Notes: generated from the letters alone by a model not told the origin. A DNA stretch of 64,000 nt from Cryptosporangium arvum DSM 44712 (GCF_000585375.1 NZ_KK073874.1:1736001-1800000); one strand, 5' to 3'. Positions 33,213-41,593 are shown, numbered from the stretch's first letter. Program-made: numbers and translations.

Positions 33213-34009
33213 CCCGATTGAAGGCTGAGCACGTCGCGCTCGGGTACGACGGGCGCACGATCGTGCCCGACCTCGACCTGGCGATCCCCGACGGGTCGTT
33301 CACCGCGATCGTCGGTGCGAACGGCTGCGGGAAGTCCACGTTGCTGCGTGGCCTCGCGCGGCTGCTGAAGCCGGGGCGCGGCTCGATCGTGCTCGACGGC
33401 AAGGCCATCCACGAGTACTCCTCGAAGGAGGTCGCCCGGCGGCTCGGCCTGCTGCCCCAGTCGCAGACCGCGCCCGACGCGATAAGCGTGCGTGACCTCG
33501 TCGCCCGCGGCCGGTACCCGCACCAGACGCTGCTGCGCCAGTGGTCGCCGGCCGATCAGCGGGCCGTCGACTCCGCGCTCGAGCTCACCGGCGTGACGGA
33601 GCTGGCCGGGCGGCTCTTCGACGAGCTCTCCGGCGGCCAGCGCCAGCGCGTCTGGATCGCGCTGGCCCTCGCCCAGGAGACCGACATCCTGCTCCTCGAC
33701 GAGCCGACGACCTATCTCGACATCGCCCACCAGATCGACGTGCTCGACCTCTGCGCGCGTCTGCGTACCGAGCGCGGCTCGACGCTCGTCGCCGTGCTGC
33801 ACGACCTCAACCTCGCCGCCCGCTACGCCACGCATCTCGTCGCGATGAAATCCGGCGCGATCGTGGCCTCGGGGCACCCCGTCGAGATCATCACGCCCAG
33901 CCTCATCGAGCAGGTCTTCGGCCTGCCCTGCCAGGTCATCGACGACCCGGAGTCCGGCACGCCGCTCGTGATCCCCCGCATGTCTACGTTGAAGGAAGTC
34001 ACCTCGTGA
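33209..34009 (+). CDS. iron-siderophore ABC transporter ATPase (FepC type)
   Basis: This 266-residue ATPase has Walker A GANGCGKST, Q-loop LLPQSQ, signature LSGGQRQR, Walker B ILLLDEPTTYLD and switch His in VLHDLN. The RGRYPHQTLLRQWSPAD segment is typical of FepC/FhuC-like siderophore ATPases. It powers uptake through the two coupled permeases. The start is the ATG in the ATGA overlap; the stop overlaps the GTG of the binding-protein gene (GTGA). Confidence 0.94.
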   Translation: MTRLKAEHVALGYDGRTIVPDLDLAIPDGSFTAIVGANGCGKSTLLRGLARLLKPGRGSIVLDGKAIHEYSSKEVARRLGLLPQSQTAPDAISVRDLVARGRYPHQTLLRQWSPADQRAVDSALELTGVTELAGRLFDELSGGQRQRVWIALALAQETDILLLDEPTTYLDIAHQIDVLDLCARLRTERGSTLVAVLHDLNLAARYATHLVAMKSGAIVASGHPVEIITPSLIEQVFGLPCQVIDDPESGTPLVIPRMSTLKEVTS

Positions 34010-35001
34010 AAATTCGCGTCGCCGGCGTCGCTCTGGTAGCGGCCTTTTCGCTCGTTCTCAGTGCGTGCGGTGGTACGGAGAGCGCCGACTCCTCATCGGC
34101 CTCCGCGCCGGCCGGGCCGTTCGAGTACAAGGACGCCCGCGGCAAGGACGTCAAAATCTCGAACACCCCGACGACGGTCGTCGCGCAGAGCACCGTCGCC
34201 GCCGCGCTCCTCGACGCCGGCTACCAGGTCAAAGGCGCTTACGGCGAGCTGACGCCCGGCGCCGACGGCAAGTTGAGCTACCAGGCCGGCTCGCTGGACC
34301 CGACCAAGATCGAGGTGCTCGGCAAGACCTACGGCGAGTTCGACACCGAGAAATACGCGCTGATGAACCCCGAGCTGCTGATCGACTACACGTTCGACCA
34401 GAAGGGCCTGTGGTACGTCCCGCAGGCGCAGGCTTCGCGCGTCGAGAAGCTCGCGCCCACCGTCGCCGTGCCCGGCAACTACAAGACCACCGACGAGGCC
34501 ATCGAGACGTTCGTCGAGCTGGCCGGCAAGCTCGGCGCGGACACCTCGTCGCCGGCGCTTTCCAAGGCGAAGTCCGACTACCAGGCCGCGCTGGCCGAGG
34601 TGGCTTCGGTCGCGAAGTCGTCGGGGCTCAAGGTCGCGATCATGTCGCCGGGCAAGGACAGCCTGTACGTGGTGAACCCGGCGATGCTGCCGGAGGCCAC
34701 CACGCTGAAGGGCCAGGGCCTCGACGTCATCGACCCGACCAAGGCCACCAAGGACGTGTTCGCCCAGCAGAGCTGGGAAGAGGCGACCGGCTACCGCGAC
34801 GTCGACGTGATCCTCGTCGACGCCCGCAACTACGACGCCGCGAAGGCCGACCTGGCGAAGATCGCGACCTGGGCCAACCTGCCCGCGGTCAAGGCCGGCC
34901 AGGTCTACCCGTGGTACGCGTCGGCGCCGTACTCGTACACCTCGTACGCGAAGATCTACCAGGAACTCGCTACGGATCTGGGTGCGGCGAAGAAGCTCTA
35001 G
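34006..35001 (+). CDS. siderophore-binding lipoprotein of the iron ABC transporter
   Basis: This 331-residue lipoprotein has a short signal and lipobox LSAC (MKIRVAGVALVAAFSLVLSAC), a Ser/Ala linker, and a bilobed FepB/FhuD-type fold (KDARGKDVKISNTPTTVVAQ, DTEKYALMNPELLIDYTFDQ, GYRDVDVILVDARNYD). It captures ferric siderophores outside the membrane. Translation starts at a GTG in a GTGA overlap with the ATPase. Its stop (CTC TAG) is the left CTAG border of a MITE, which therefore lies right after the operon and may affect its termination. Confidence 0.92.
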   Translation: MKIRVAGVALVAAFSLVLSACGGTESADSSSASAPAGPFEYKDARGKDVKISNTPTTVVAQSTVAAALLDAGYQVKGAYGELTPGADGKLSYQAGSLDPTKIEVLGKTYGEFDTEKYALMNPELLIDYTFDQKGLWYVPQAQASRVEKLAPTVAVPGNYKTTDEAIETFVELAGKLGADTSSPALSKAKSDYQAALAEVASVAKSSGLKVAIMSPGKDSLYVVNPAMLPEATTLKGQGLDVIDPTKATKDVFAQQSWEEATGYRDVDVILVDARNYDAAKADLAKIATWANLPAVKAGQVYPWYASAPYSYTSYAKIYQELATDLGAAKKL

Positions 35002-35167
35002 GTCGTGTCCTGCGAATCTCGCTCGCAGCGAGGCACCGCTCAGGCGTCGTCAGGCAAGGCGGAGGAATATCCGGATACCGTTGTTGTATCCGGATGTTCC
35101 GACAACGCGGCCTGACGGCGGCTGAGCGGAGCCGCAGCCGAGCACGGATTCGCAGGGCACGGCCTAG
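34998..35167. mobile_element. MITE-like element (162 bp) flanked by CTAG
   Basis: Between CTAG at 34998-35001 and CTAG at 35164-35167 lie 162 bases with no coding capacity. The termini GTCGTGTCCTGCGAATC and (inverted) GCCGTGCCCTGCGAATC are related to the ends of the IS5-family element at 44.9 kb (GGCTTGTCCTGTGAATC; 14 of 17). Inner segments are also self-complementary (CCGCTCAG, CGTCAGGC, ATCCGGATAC), so the whole unit can fold into one long hairpin. This is the form of a non-autonomous element moved by an IS5-type transposase. Confidence 0.8.
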
Positions 35168-35176
35168 TCTGGGGGC

Positions 35177-36328
35177 ATGGCGATTGCCGAGGAGCTCATC
35201 GCGGGGATCATCTCCAGCGTGCTCGCGGTGCTGCTGGTGGAGATCTACCTGTGGTTACGCAGGCGCTACCGGCAGCGGGCGTTACGTTGGCTGGTCGGGA
35301 CCGACACCGTCTCGGTGATCACCCCCGTCTACCCGTGGGCCGAGAACGCCCACCCGGCGGGTCTGCTGACCACGTACGACGCGATCGGTCTGGCGCACGT
35401 GCTCGAGGCGTGCAACCGCGTCGGCACCGTGCCGGTCGTCACGCGCAGTGGTGAGTCCGCCGAGAACTCCCCGCTCGACGTGGTGGCGATCGGCGGCCCC
35501 TCGGGCAACCAGGTGACCTCGACGTTCCTCAAGGCGTACTGCCCCGGCTTCGAGATCATCACCGACCCGGTCACCGGCCAGCTGTCGTACCGCTGCGGTG
35601 ACCGGGTGTTCACCCGCTCCGACGACGAGACGTTCGCGTTCATCGTCCGCCTGTCGCCACGCGAGACCGGGCTGCCGGGCACCGCGCTGATCGCGTGGGG
35701 GCACTCGGCCGTGGCGACAGCATCGGCCGGGTACTACCTGGCGAAGTACCCTTCGGCGCTGCGGAAGGTGGGGAAGGGATCGTTCTTCGTGGCGATCTCG
35801 GTGCGGGGCGTGCTGGGGTACCGCTCGTTCGACACCCGCCCGACCGATCTGACGAGGACGGCGTTCGCCCCGCCGGTCGGCGGTTCGCGTCCGGTCGACG
35901 GGGCCGGTACGGGTGCGGGTTCGTCCCCGGCGCCTGCCGTGGGTTCGGCGCCCGCCGTGGGTGCGGCGTCGGCCGCGGGCTCGGTGTCGGACTCGGTCTT
36001 GGATTCGGACGCGGAGCGGGAGCCGGAGCCCCGTCGCCGGTTCGGCCGTTCGAGCCGTTCGACCCCGGCACCGCGCTCCCCGGCCACCGGCCGCTCCCGG
36101 GTGGCGGACGCACTGGACGACGTCCGCGCCGAAACCTCGGCCGTCACCACCGCCGATCCGACCCCGACCGGAACCATCGCCGTGCCACCGCTCGCAGCCC
36201 CGGCCGCGCCGGAGCCTCCCCCCGGGGAGTCGTCGTCGCCCCCGCCGAGCGGCCCGGCCAAGCGTCCCCCGAGGCGCACCTCCGGCACCGACGACCCCGA
36301 CCCGGACCGGACCCGCAAGCCGAAGTAA
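35177..36328 (+). CDS. membrane-anchored protein of unknown function
   Basis: This 383-residue protein has one N-terminal membrane helix (residues ~6-26, GIISSVLAVLLVEIYLWL), a basic stop-transfer patch (RRRYRQR), a globular alpha/beta domain of ~170 residues and a long disordered Ala/Pro/Ser/Arg tail from ~225. The globular domain contains TYDAIGLAHVLEACNRVG, VAIGGPSGNQVTSTFLK, FAFIVRLSPRE and IAWGHSAVATASAGYYLAKY; the GGPSGN and WGHSAxATxSAGYY strings look like ligand-binding loops of a Rossmann-like sensor. I do not recognise the family. It should face the cytoplasm. It starts 10 bases after the MITE. Confidence 0.8.
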   Translation: MAIAEELIAGIISSVLAVLLVEIYLWLRRRYRQRALRWLVGTDTVSVITPVYPWAENAHPAGLLTTYDAIGLAHVLEACNRVGTVPVVTRSGESAENSPLDVVAIGGPSGNQVTSTFLKAYCPGFEIITDPVTGQLSYRCGDRVFTRSDDETFAFIVRLSPRETGLPGTALIAWGHSAVATASAGYYLAKYPSALRKVGKGSFFVAISVRGVLGYRSFDTRPTDLTRTAFAPPVGGSRPVDGAGTGAGSSPAPAVGSAPAVGAASAAGSVSDSVLDSDAEREPEPRRRFGRSSRSTPAPRSPATGRSRVADALDDVRAETSAVTTADPTPTGTIAVPPLAAPAAPEPPPGESSSPPPSGPAKRPPRRTSGTDDPDPDRTRKPK

Positions 36329-36430
36329 CGACACGCCGACACCGGACACGCAAGACCGCTGTCGGACGCGCGACAGTCCGTCGGGGCGGCACCGCACCGC
36401 CCACCGCCGGACGCTAGTCTGCGCTGGCGA

Positions 36431-36504
36431 GGGGCGGTAGCTCAGCTGGTTAGAGCAGAGGACTCATAATCCTTTGGTCGTGGGTTCGAGCCCCACCCGC
36501 CCCA
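36431..36504 (+). tRNA. tRNA with CAT anticodon (Met or Ile2)
   Basis: The 74 bases fold as a complete cloverleaf: acceptor GGGGCGG/CCGCCCC, D-arm GCTC...GAGC, anticodon arm GAGGA-CTCATAA-TCCTT, T-arm GTGGG-TTCGAGC-CCCAC, discriminator A. The anticodon CAT fits elongator tRNA-Met or lysidine-modified tRNA-Ile2; identity elements do not settle it. CCA is not encoded. The last 31 bases plus one are repeated at 38757-38788, marking an integration site. Confidence 0.95.
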
Positions 36505-36505
36505 C
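36474..36505 (+). repeat. attachment-site core, left copy (tRNA 3' end)
   Basis: These 32 bases from the tRNA anticodon/variable region to just past the 3' end are identical to 38757-38788. Direct duplication of a tRNA 3' end is the usual footprint of site-specific integration. Confidence 0.85.
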
Positions 36506-36764
36506 TTCGGGCAATGCGAAATATTGCCTCCAGGTCTGGCGCGCCACGACCGGGGCTTGCTGGGCTAGCCAGCAAGTCTGTCGACCTTGGTGCGTTCGAT
36601 GGCCGAGACGCGTTCCTGGCGCACGCTCATGCGCTCACGACCTCCGCCTGCACGCTTCTCGATGCCGAGCCGGGGACGACCGGTGGGATGTTCCCCCTGG
36701 CGTCGCGCCCCGGCCCGTACCTACATCGAGACCCTCATATCCGCCGTCCTCGACGGCACCGGGC
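36506..36764. other. gene-free left part of the tRNA island
   Basis: No supported gene. There is a small inverted repeat GGCAAT/ATTGCC (36510-36515, 36523-36528), then frames without recognisable domains. No integrase or excisionase is present. It may be residue of a larger element. Confidence 0.5.
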
Positions 36765-38534
36765 CTAACGCGTTCCCAGTACACGCTCCAGGGCGTCGGC
36801 CAGGAACGTGGTAGCCGCCTGCGGGTTCTCCGGAGCCTCGACGTGCCGGGCCGCGATGTACAGGTCGGGGCGGACCAGGAGTACCCCGCCGTCGTGGATC
36901 TCGCGCAGGTCCGCCCACGTGCCGTACGGGTCCTCGATCTCCTGGGCCGGGCCGACCACCACGGTCCGGATCGCCACGCCGAGGCTCGCCGACAGCGCCG
37001 CGGCCGCGTCCACCCAGGCCTGACCGCCGATCCCGGTCAAGACGGTGAACTGGCCGCTGCCTGCCAGGTCCAGGGTCGAGATCCGATGCCCGGCGCGGGT
37101 CACCCAGGTGTGTGGGAGTTTGGCCCCGGGCCACGTGGTCGGCTGCGCATACAACTCGGAGTCGCGCTCGTAGGCCGGCATGGGCGTGCCGTCCGGGATG
37201 ACGGCGTCCGACGCGTAGCGCTGGTTGTGTTCGACGCCATGGGCGTTGAACTCGAACGACTTGTAGGCGATCGCTTCCCGTAACGCCGTCCGGATCTTTT
37301 CCCCGTCCGGCCCCGGCGCCTCTCGCAGTGCGAGCTGGCGCTCGAGCCGTTCCACGTTGCTGGTGTCGTCCACGTCGAGCGCCTCGATGATCCGGCCGGT
37401 GTCGGCGATGCTCTGGTTGGCCCGCTCGACGATCTGCCTAGCGATCGGTGCCCGCTCGGCGTCGTAGGAGTCCAGCAGCGATGGCCGGGCCAGCCCACGG
37501 ACGACGTGGTGCAGCTTCCAGGCGAGGTTGTACGAGTCCTGGATGGACGTGTTGGAACCCAGGCCGTTGGTCGGCGGGTGTCGGTGCACGGCGTCCCCGA
37601 CGCAGAACACACGTCCGTTGGCCAGCCTGCTGGCGAACTGGTGGTTGACCGTCCATGGCGAGCTCGACTTGATCCGCATCTCGAAGTCATCGGTGCCGAC
37701 GAGCTGCACGGCCAACTGGCGGATGAAGTCGTCGGTGAGGTCCGGCGGCCCGGCCGCGACCTCGTAACCCCACATGAGCATCCACTCGGACCAGGGCTTG
37801 ATCATTCGCAGGACGCCGAGCCCGACGCCTTCTTTCTCCGCCCCGGGCTGAAGCATCCAATACAGCACCGACGGGCGGTGGGCCACGAAGCGGGTCAGGT
37901 CTGCCTCGATGATGATGTTGAGCGCCCCGGCCACCGCCCCGGGGCCCTCGAAGGGCAGGCCGGCGTCGGCGGCGACCTTGCTGCGGGCCCCGTCGGCCCC
38001 GACGAGATAGAGCGACCTGACGTCGTACTCCGCGCCGGTCAGCCGATCGCGCACCCGAGTGGTGACGCCGTCGGCGTCTTGGACGTGGGAGAGATACTCC
38101 GTGTCGAACCGCACGCGCGCGCCCCGGGCCTGCGCCGCCTGCACGAGGATCGGCTCGGTGATGGTTTGCGGGGCGTCGACCATCGTGCAGGGACTAGCCA
38201 GCTGGTAGTCGGCATGGCGGCGGATGTCGGTACCCCACGACGAGACCCGGCCGAGTTCGGCACCGACGAGGCTGGTGCAGAACGTGGTGTTACCCATGAG
38301 CTCCCACGGTGTCGCCTCACGCATCAGGCGCTCTTCCAGCCCCATGTCCCGCAGGGTCTCCATGGTCCGCTGATTGGTGATGTGCGCCCGCGGGGTCTCG
38401 GAGAGCCGCCCGTACTTCGTCAGGATCGTGACGCGAGTGCCATAGGTGGCCAGGAAGAGCGCCGCCGCGGCGCCGGCCGGACCGGATCCGATTACCAACA
38501 CCTCGGTGTCGACCGTGGGGACTACCGAATCCAT
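36765..38534 (-). CDS. FAD-dependent aromatic monooxygenase (TfdB/phenol hydroxylase-like)
   Basis: This 589-residue flavoprotein has the dinucleotide motif VIGSGPAGAAAALFLA near the start, the DG motif VGADGARSKVA (~186), and the GD motif FCVGDAVHRHPPTNGLGSNT typical of 2,4-dichlorophenol 6-monooxygenase and related phenol hydroxylases, then the C-terminal thioredoxin-like domain. Such enzymes hydroxylate phenolic rings with NAD(P)H and O2. The R-x-H pattern in PRAHITNQRTMETLRDMGLE matches the same group. It is the only intact gene of the 2.3-kb segment bounded by the duplicated tRNA end, so horizontal acquisition is likely. The ATG at 38534 has no strong ribosome site. Confidence 0.92.
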   Translation of the reverse strand: MDSVVPTVDTEVLVIGSGPAGAAAALFLATYGTRVTILTKYGRLSETPRAHITNQRTMETLRDMGLEERLMREATPWELMGNTTFCTSLVGAELGRVSSWGTDIRRHADYQLASPCTMVDAPQTITEPILVQAAQARGARVRFDTEYLSHVQDADGVTTRVRDRLTGAEYDVRSLYLVGADGARSKVAADAGLPFEGPGAVAGALNIIIEADLTRFVAHRPSVLYWMLQPGAEKEGVGLGVLRMIKPWSEWMLMWGYEVAAGPPDLTDDFIRQLAVQLVGTDDFEMRIKSSSPWTVNHQFASRLANGRVFCVGDAVHRHPPTNGLGSNTSIQDSYNLAWKLHHVVRGLARPSLLDSYDAERAPIARQIVERANQSIADTGRIIEALDVDDTSNVERLERQLALREAPGPDGEKIRTALREAIAYKSFEFNAHGVEHNQRYASDAVIPDGTPMPAYERDSELYAQPTTWPGAKLPHTWVTRAGHRISTLDLAGSGQFTVLTGIGGQAWVDAAAALSASLGVAIRTVVVGPAQEIEDPYGTWADLREIHDGGVLLVRPDLYIAARHVEAPENPQAATTFLADALERVLGTR

Positions 38535-38756
38535 GTGCTCCGCCTTCGGCGTCGAAGGGATCCTTGAGGGACCCGTCCGCAGGCCGACCGCTCTGCGGAC
38601 ATCTGTCCGCCATCGTTCGCCCGGGCCTGTGCCGATGTCAATAGCTGAGCGGCGGCGTTACGCGGTCGGGCGGCTCGCGGCGCCATCAGCTGCGATGCGC
38701 GCAGGCCTGCGTCTTCGCTGGTCCGCGCAGCGCTACACCCGTGGCGCTCATATCCC

Positions 38757-38788
38757 TTGGTCGTGGGTTCGAGCCCCACCCGCCCCAC
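38757..38788 (+). repeat. attachment-site core, right copy
   Basis: A 32-base exact repeat of the tRNA 3' end (TTGGTCGTGGG ... CCGCCCCAC). The tRNA 5' half is missing upstream, so this is not a second tRNA. Sequence just outside also shares GGCAAT(G/A)CG with the left side. Confidence 0.85.
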
Positions 38789-38792
38789 CACC

Positions 38793-38897
38793 AGGCAATA
38801 CGTGGGGGTCCAGGCGTTCCCCGCCGAAACCGGCGACGATTTTGAGCCTGCCGCCGAGAGCCTGGACGGAGACAGCGAGCGTCCGCAGTGCGCTGGA
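38793..38897 (-). pseudogene. C-terminal remnant of an XRE/HigA-type antitoxin
   Basis: On the minus strand a short run reads SSALRTLAVSVQALGGRLKI and then VAGFGGERLD. This is the usual C-terminus of XRE/HigA-like antitoxins (LRxYVxALGGxLxLVAxFGD). No helix-turn-helix or toxin gene accompanies it. Beyond it the frame runs into the duplicated tRNA end. It is probably debris left at the integration site. Confidence 0.5.
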
Positions 38898-38971
38898 GTC
38901 GACTGGCGCATTTCGGCGAGCCGATGAGCGCGCGGGACGTTGATAAGGGTCTCTGCGCCGGAGTCCGCCTC

Positions 38972-39760
38972 TCATCGTGCGCGGGCCGTCAATTGGGTCC
39001 ACGGGGTGGTCCGGCCCGGTTTGAACACCGACAGCGCGGTCGCGGTCCAGAGGACGACGTCGTACAGCGCGAAGCAGACCAGCAGGCGGACGCCGACCGC
39101 GGTCGGATCGGCGGCGGTGCGGTCGATCAGCTCGGCGATCCACAGGTGTTGCACCCCGGCCACCATCGGCACCGCGAGCGCGAGCACGAATTTGATCAGC
39201 ACCCACCAGTGTCGGAACAATCCCCAGCGGGTGAACAGCGAGACGACCAACCCGCTCAGGATCGTGAGCACCACCACCGGGATCACGATCACCAGGTCGA
39301 ACAGGTGCATGATGCGGTAGACGTCGTGGCGCAGGACGTCGTCCGAGGTGGTCAGCCCGACGACGGCGAGCACGGTCATCGCCATCGCCAGGCCCAGCCA
39401 GCCAACCGACAGTCCCACGTGCACGGTCAGCGCGACCTTCCGCGTCCGCGGGCTCAGCCGTCCGGGTCGCGGCCGAAGCGCGACCACGATCGCGACCGAC
39501 AGCATCAGCCCCAGCAGCGGCACGTTCGACGGCACGCTGAACACGAACTGCGCCGGGATCATCACCGCGTGGACGCCCAGCAGCACGCGCCTGCGCCGGA
39601 ACAGCGGTGCCGCGGCGGCGAGCAGCGCGCAGACCGCCCCCACGGAGGCCAAGCCGTGGCCGAGCCGCCAGAGCCAGGCGGCGGCCGCGGCCGCATAAAC
39701 GAGGTAGGCGATCGACAGCGCCCGGGTGATGGTCACGCCGGCTGACGCTACGAACGGCAC
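38972..39760 (-). CDS. polytopic membrane protein (DUF2269/CopD-like)
   Basis: This protein of up to 262 residues has about eight hydrophobic helices. The second half (VALTVHVGLSVGWLGLAMAM ... VYRIMHLFDLVIVIPVVVLTILSGLVVSLFTRWGLFRHWWVLIKFVLALAV) has the conserved His and Trp of the DUF2269/CopD-related group, which resembles heme- or copper-handling membrane proteins. Function is unassigned. The start could be the ATG at 39760 or the GTG at 39736 (MTITRALSIAYL). It diverges from the two-component operon at 39.8 kb. Confidence 0.75.
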   Translation of the reverse strand: MPFVASAGVTITRALSIAYLVYAAAAAAWLWRLGHGLASVGAVCALLAAAAPLFRRRRVLLGVHAVMIPAQFVFSVPSNVPLLGLMLSVAIVVALRPRPGRLSPRTRKVALTVHVGLSVGWLGLAMAMTVLAVVGLTTSDDVLRHDVYRIMHLFDLVIVIPVVVLTILSGLVVSLFTRWGLFRHWWVLIKFVLALAVPMVAGVQHLWIAELIDRTAADPTAVGVRLLVCFALYDVVLWTATALSVFKPGRTTPWTQLTARAR

Positions 39761-39846
39761 GGCGCGGGGTCGTCCGGCGAACGAGGGCGGACCCTACATC
39801 TTTCGAGTGATGTCCACGCTCAGCCGGGTTCCTAGACTCCACGTTC

Positions 39847-40935
39847 ATGGAGGCGTTCCGACGGCACCGGGCCTCCATGGTGGATGCCCTGCTGGCGTTG
39901 ATCTGTGCGGTGACGCTGGTGCCGGCGACGGACTCGACGCTGTTCGGCGGCTCGCCATACGGCATCGACGCGGTGCCGCCGGTGCTCGTCGCCCTGGGCG
40001 TCGGAGCGGCCGCACTGGTGCGCCGCCGATACCCGCTCGTGCTGGCTGCCGTCGCGCTGGTGGGCTGGGTGCTCGCCGCCGCGTACCCGGTCGTCGTCCT
40101 CGCGCAGTACACGCTCGGGGCGCACGAGCGCTCGCGTCGTGTCGTGGTGGCCGCCACGGCGGTGGTGACGGTCGCGGTCGCCGTCCCGTTCCGCCGTCAG
40201 GGTCTCGACGCCGTCCTGCCGCTGAGCGTCGCGGTGTGCGTGGCGCCCGCGGTACTGGGGCTGTGGCTGGCGAGCCGCCGCGCCGTGCTCGCCGGGCTGC
40301 GGCACCGCGCGGAGCGGGCGGAGCACGAGCAACGGCTGGTCGAGGCTCGTGCCCGGGCGGACGAGCGAGCCAGGATCGCGCACGACATGCACGACGTCGT
40401 CACTCATCGGGTGAGCTTGATGGTGCTGCACGCGACCGCGGCGGCGGTGGCCGGCGAACCGGAGAAGGACCGGCTGGTGGAACGGATCCGCCTCATCGGA
40501 CGGGAGGCGCTCGAGGAGCTGCGGACGCTGGTCGTCGTGCTGCACGACGACGAGGAAGCGCCGCGGGCGCCGCAGCCCCGGCTCGCGGACGTGGAGGAGC
40601 TGGCGCGGGAAGCCGGGGTTCGGTACCGGGTGACCGGGGAGCCCGGATCGTTGTCGGTGCTGGTCGAGCAGACCGCGTACCGCGTCGTGCAGGAGGCGCT
40701 GACGAACGTCCGCAAGCACGCGCCGGGAGCAGCGGCCGAGGTGCTGATCGCGCACGGCGACGTGCTGGGCGTCGTCGTGATGAACGGCCCGGCAGCGAGG
40801 CACCCGGAGCCGCTGCCCGGAGGGAATGGTCTGCTCGGCCTGCGGGAGCGTGTCCGGATCAGCGGCGGGTGGTTCCATGCCGGGCCCAGCGCCGGTGGAT
40901 TCCGGGTGACGGCGCTGCTTCCGGTCGACGCATGA
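39847..40935 (+). CDS. sensor histidine kinase (HisKA_3, NarL-type)
   Basis: This 362-residue kinase has an N-terminal membrane part with five or six helices (about 15-150), then the dimerisation domain with His179 in ERARIAHDMHDVVTHRVSLM and an ATPase domain with YRVVQEALTNVRKH and GGNGLLGLRERV. No separate sensor domain is seen, so the stimulus is probably membrane-borne (DesK-like intramembrane sensing). The stop overlaps the regulator start (ATGA). It lies divergently next to the DUF2269 membrane gene, a possible target. Confidence 0.93.
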   Translation: MEAFRRHRASMVDALLALICAVTLVPATDSTLFGGSPYGIDAVPPVLVALGVGAAALVRRRYPLVLAAVALVGWVLAAAYPVVVLAQYTLGAHERSRRVVVAATAVVTVAVAVPFRRQGLDAVLPLSVAVCVAPAVLGLWLASRRAVLAGLRHRAERAEHEQRLVEARARADERARIAHDMHDVVTHRVSLMVLHATAAAVAGEPEKDRLVERIRLIGREALEELRTLVVVLHDDEEAPRAPQPRLADVEELAREAGVRYRVTGEPGSLSVLVEQTAYRVVQEALTNVRKHAPGAAAEVLIAHGDVLGVVVMNGPAARHPEPLPGGNGLLGLRERVRISGGWFHAGPSAGGFRVTALLPVDA

Positions 40936-41567
40936 TCGGGGTGCTGCTCGTCGACGACGAGTGGATGGTGCGCGCGATGCTGCGCACGATCCTGGAGTCG
41001 GCGGAGGATCTCACGGTCGTGGCCGAGGCGGCCGACGGTGCGGAGGCGGTCGTGCAGGCCCGACGCCATCGTCCGGACGTGGCGCTGGTCGACATCCGGA
41101 TGCCCGGTGTCGACGGGCTCACCGCGGTGCGGCAGCTGCGCGGCGGGCCGAAGGTCATCGTGCTCACGACGTTCGACCTCGACGAGTACGTGCGCACCGC
41201 GCTGCGTGACGGCGCCGTCGGCTTCCTGCTCAAGGACGCCTCGGCCGACGAGATGACGACCGCGGTGCGCGCCGTGGCCGCGGGGGACGCCGCGCTCTCC
41301 CCGCGGGTCACGCGCCGCATGCTCTCGACGTTCGCCCGGCCGTCGCCGCAGGACCGGGCACTCGCCAGACTGGCGCCGCTCACCGGCAAGGAACGCGAGG
41401 TGCTGGCGACGCTCGCGACGGGACTGGCGAACGCAGACGTCGCGCGGCAGCTGCACCTGAGCGAAGCGACCGTGAAGACGCACGTCAGCCGCATCCTCAC
41501 GAAGCTGGGGCTCACGAACCGCGTGCAGGCCGCGATCCTCGCGCACCACGCCGGGCTGGTCGACTAG
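40932..41567 (+). CDS. LuxR/NarL-family response regulator
   Basis: This 211-residue regulator has a receiver domain with VDDEWMV, phospho-acceptor Asp54 in VALVDIRMPGVDG and Lys in FLLKDAS; then a LuxR helix-turn-helix LTGKEREVLATLATGLANADVARQLHLSEATVKTHVSRILTKLGL. It is coupled to the kinase by ATGA. The stop codon (GAC TAG) forms part of a CTAG immediately followed by a relic of an IS5-type terminus. Confidence 0.94.
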   Translation: MIGVLLVDDEWMVRAMLRTILESAEDLTVVAEAADGAEAVVQARRHRPDVALVDIRMPGVDGLTAVRQLRGGPKVIVLTTFDLDEYVRTALRDGAVGFLLKDASADEMTTAVRAVAAGDAALSPRVTRRMLSTFARPSPQDRALARLAPLTGKEREVLATLATGLANADVARQLHLSEATVKTHVSRILTKLGLTNRVQAAILAHHAGLVD

Positions 41568-41593
41568 GGGCCTGTCCTGCGAGTTGCGCTGCA
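41564..41593 (+). repeat. solo IS5-type terminus beginning at CTAG
   Basis: CTAG (41564-41567) is followed by GGGCCTGTCCTGCGAGTTGC, close to the terminal repeats of the IS at 44.9 kb (GGCCTGTCCTGTGAATC) and of the MITE. No opposite end is found nearby, so it is a relic. Confidence 0.6.

Noticed and set aside
36506-38756. Prophage or integrative element with its own integrase
   Set aside because: No recombinase, excisionase or phage structural gene is visible between the att copies.
38757-38788. Second tRNA gene
   Set aside because: Only the 3' part of the tRNA is present; the D-arm and acceptor 5' strand are absent, so it is an attachment-site copy.
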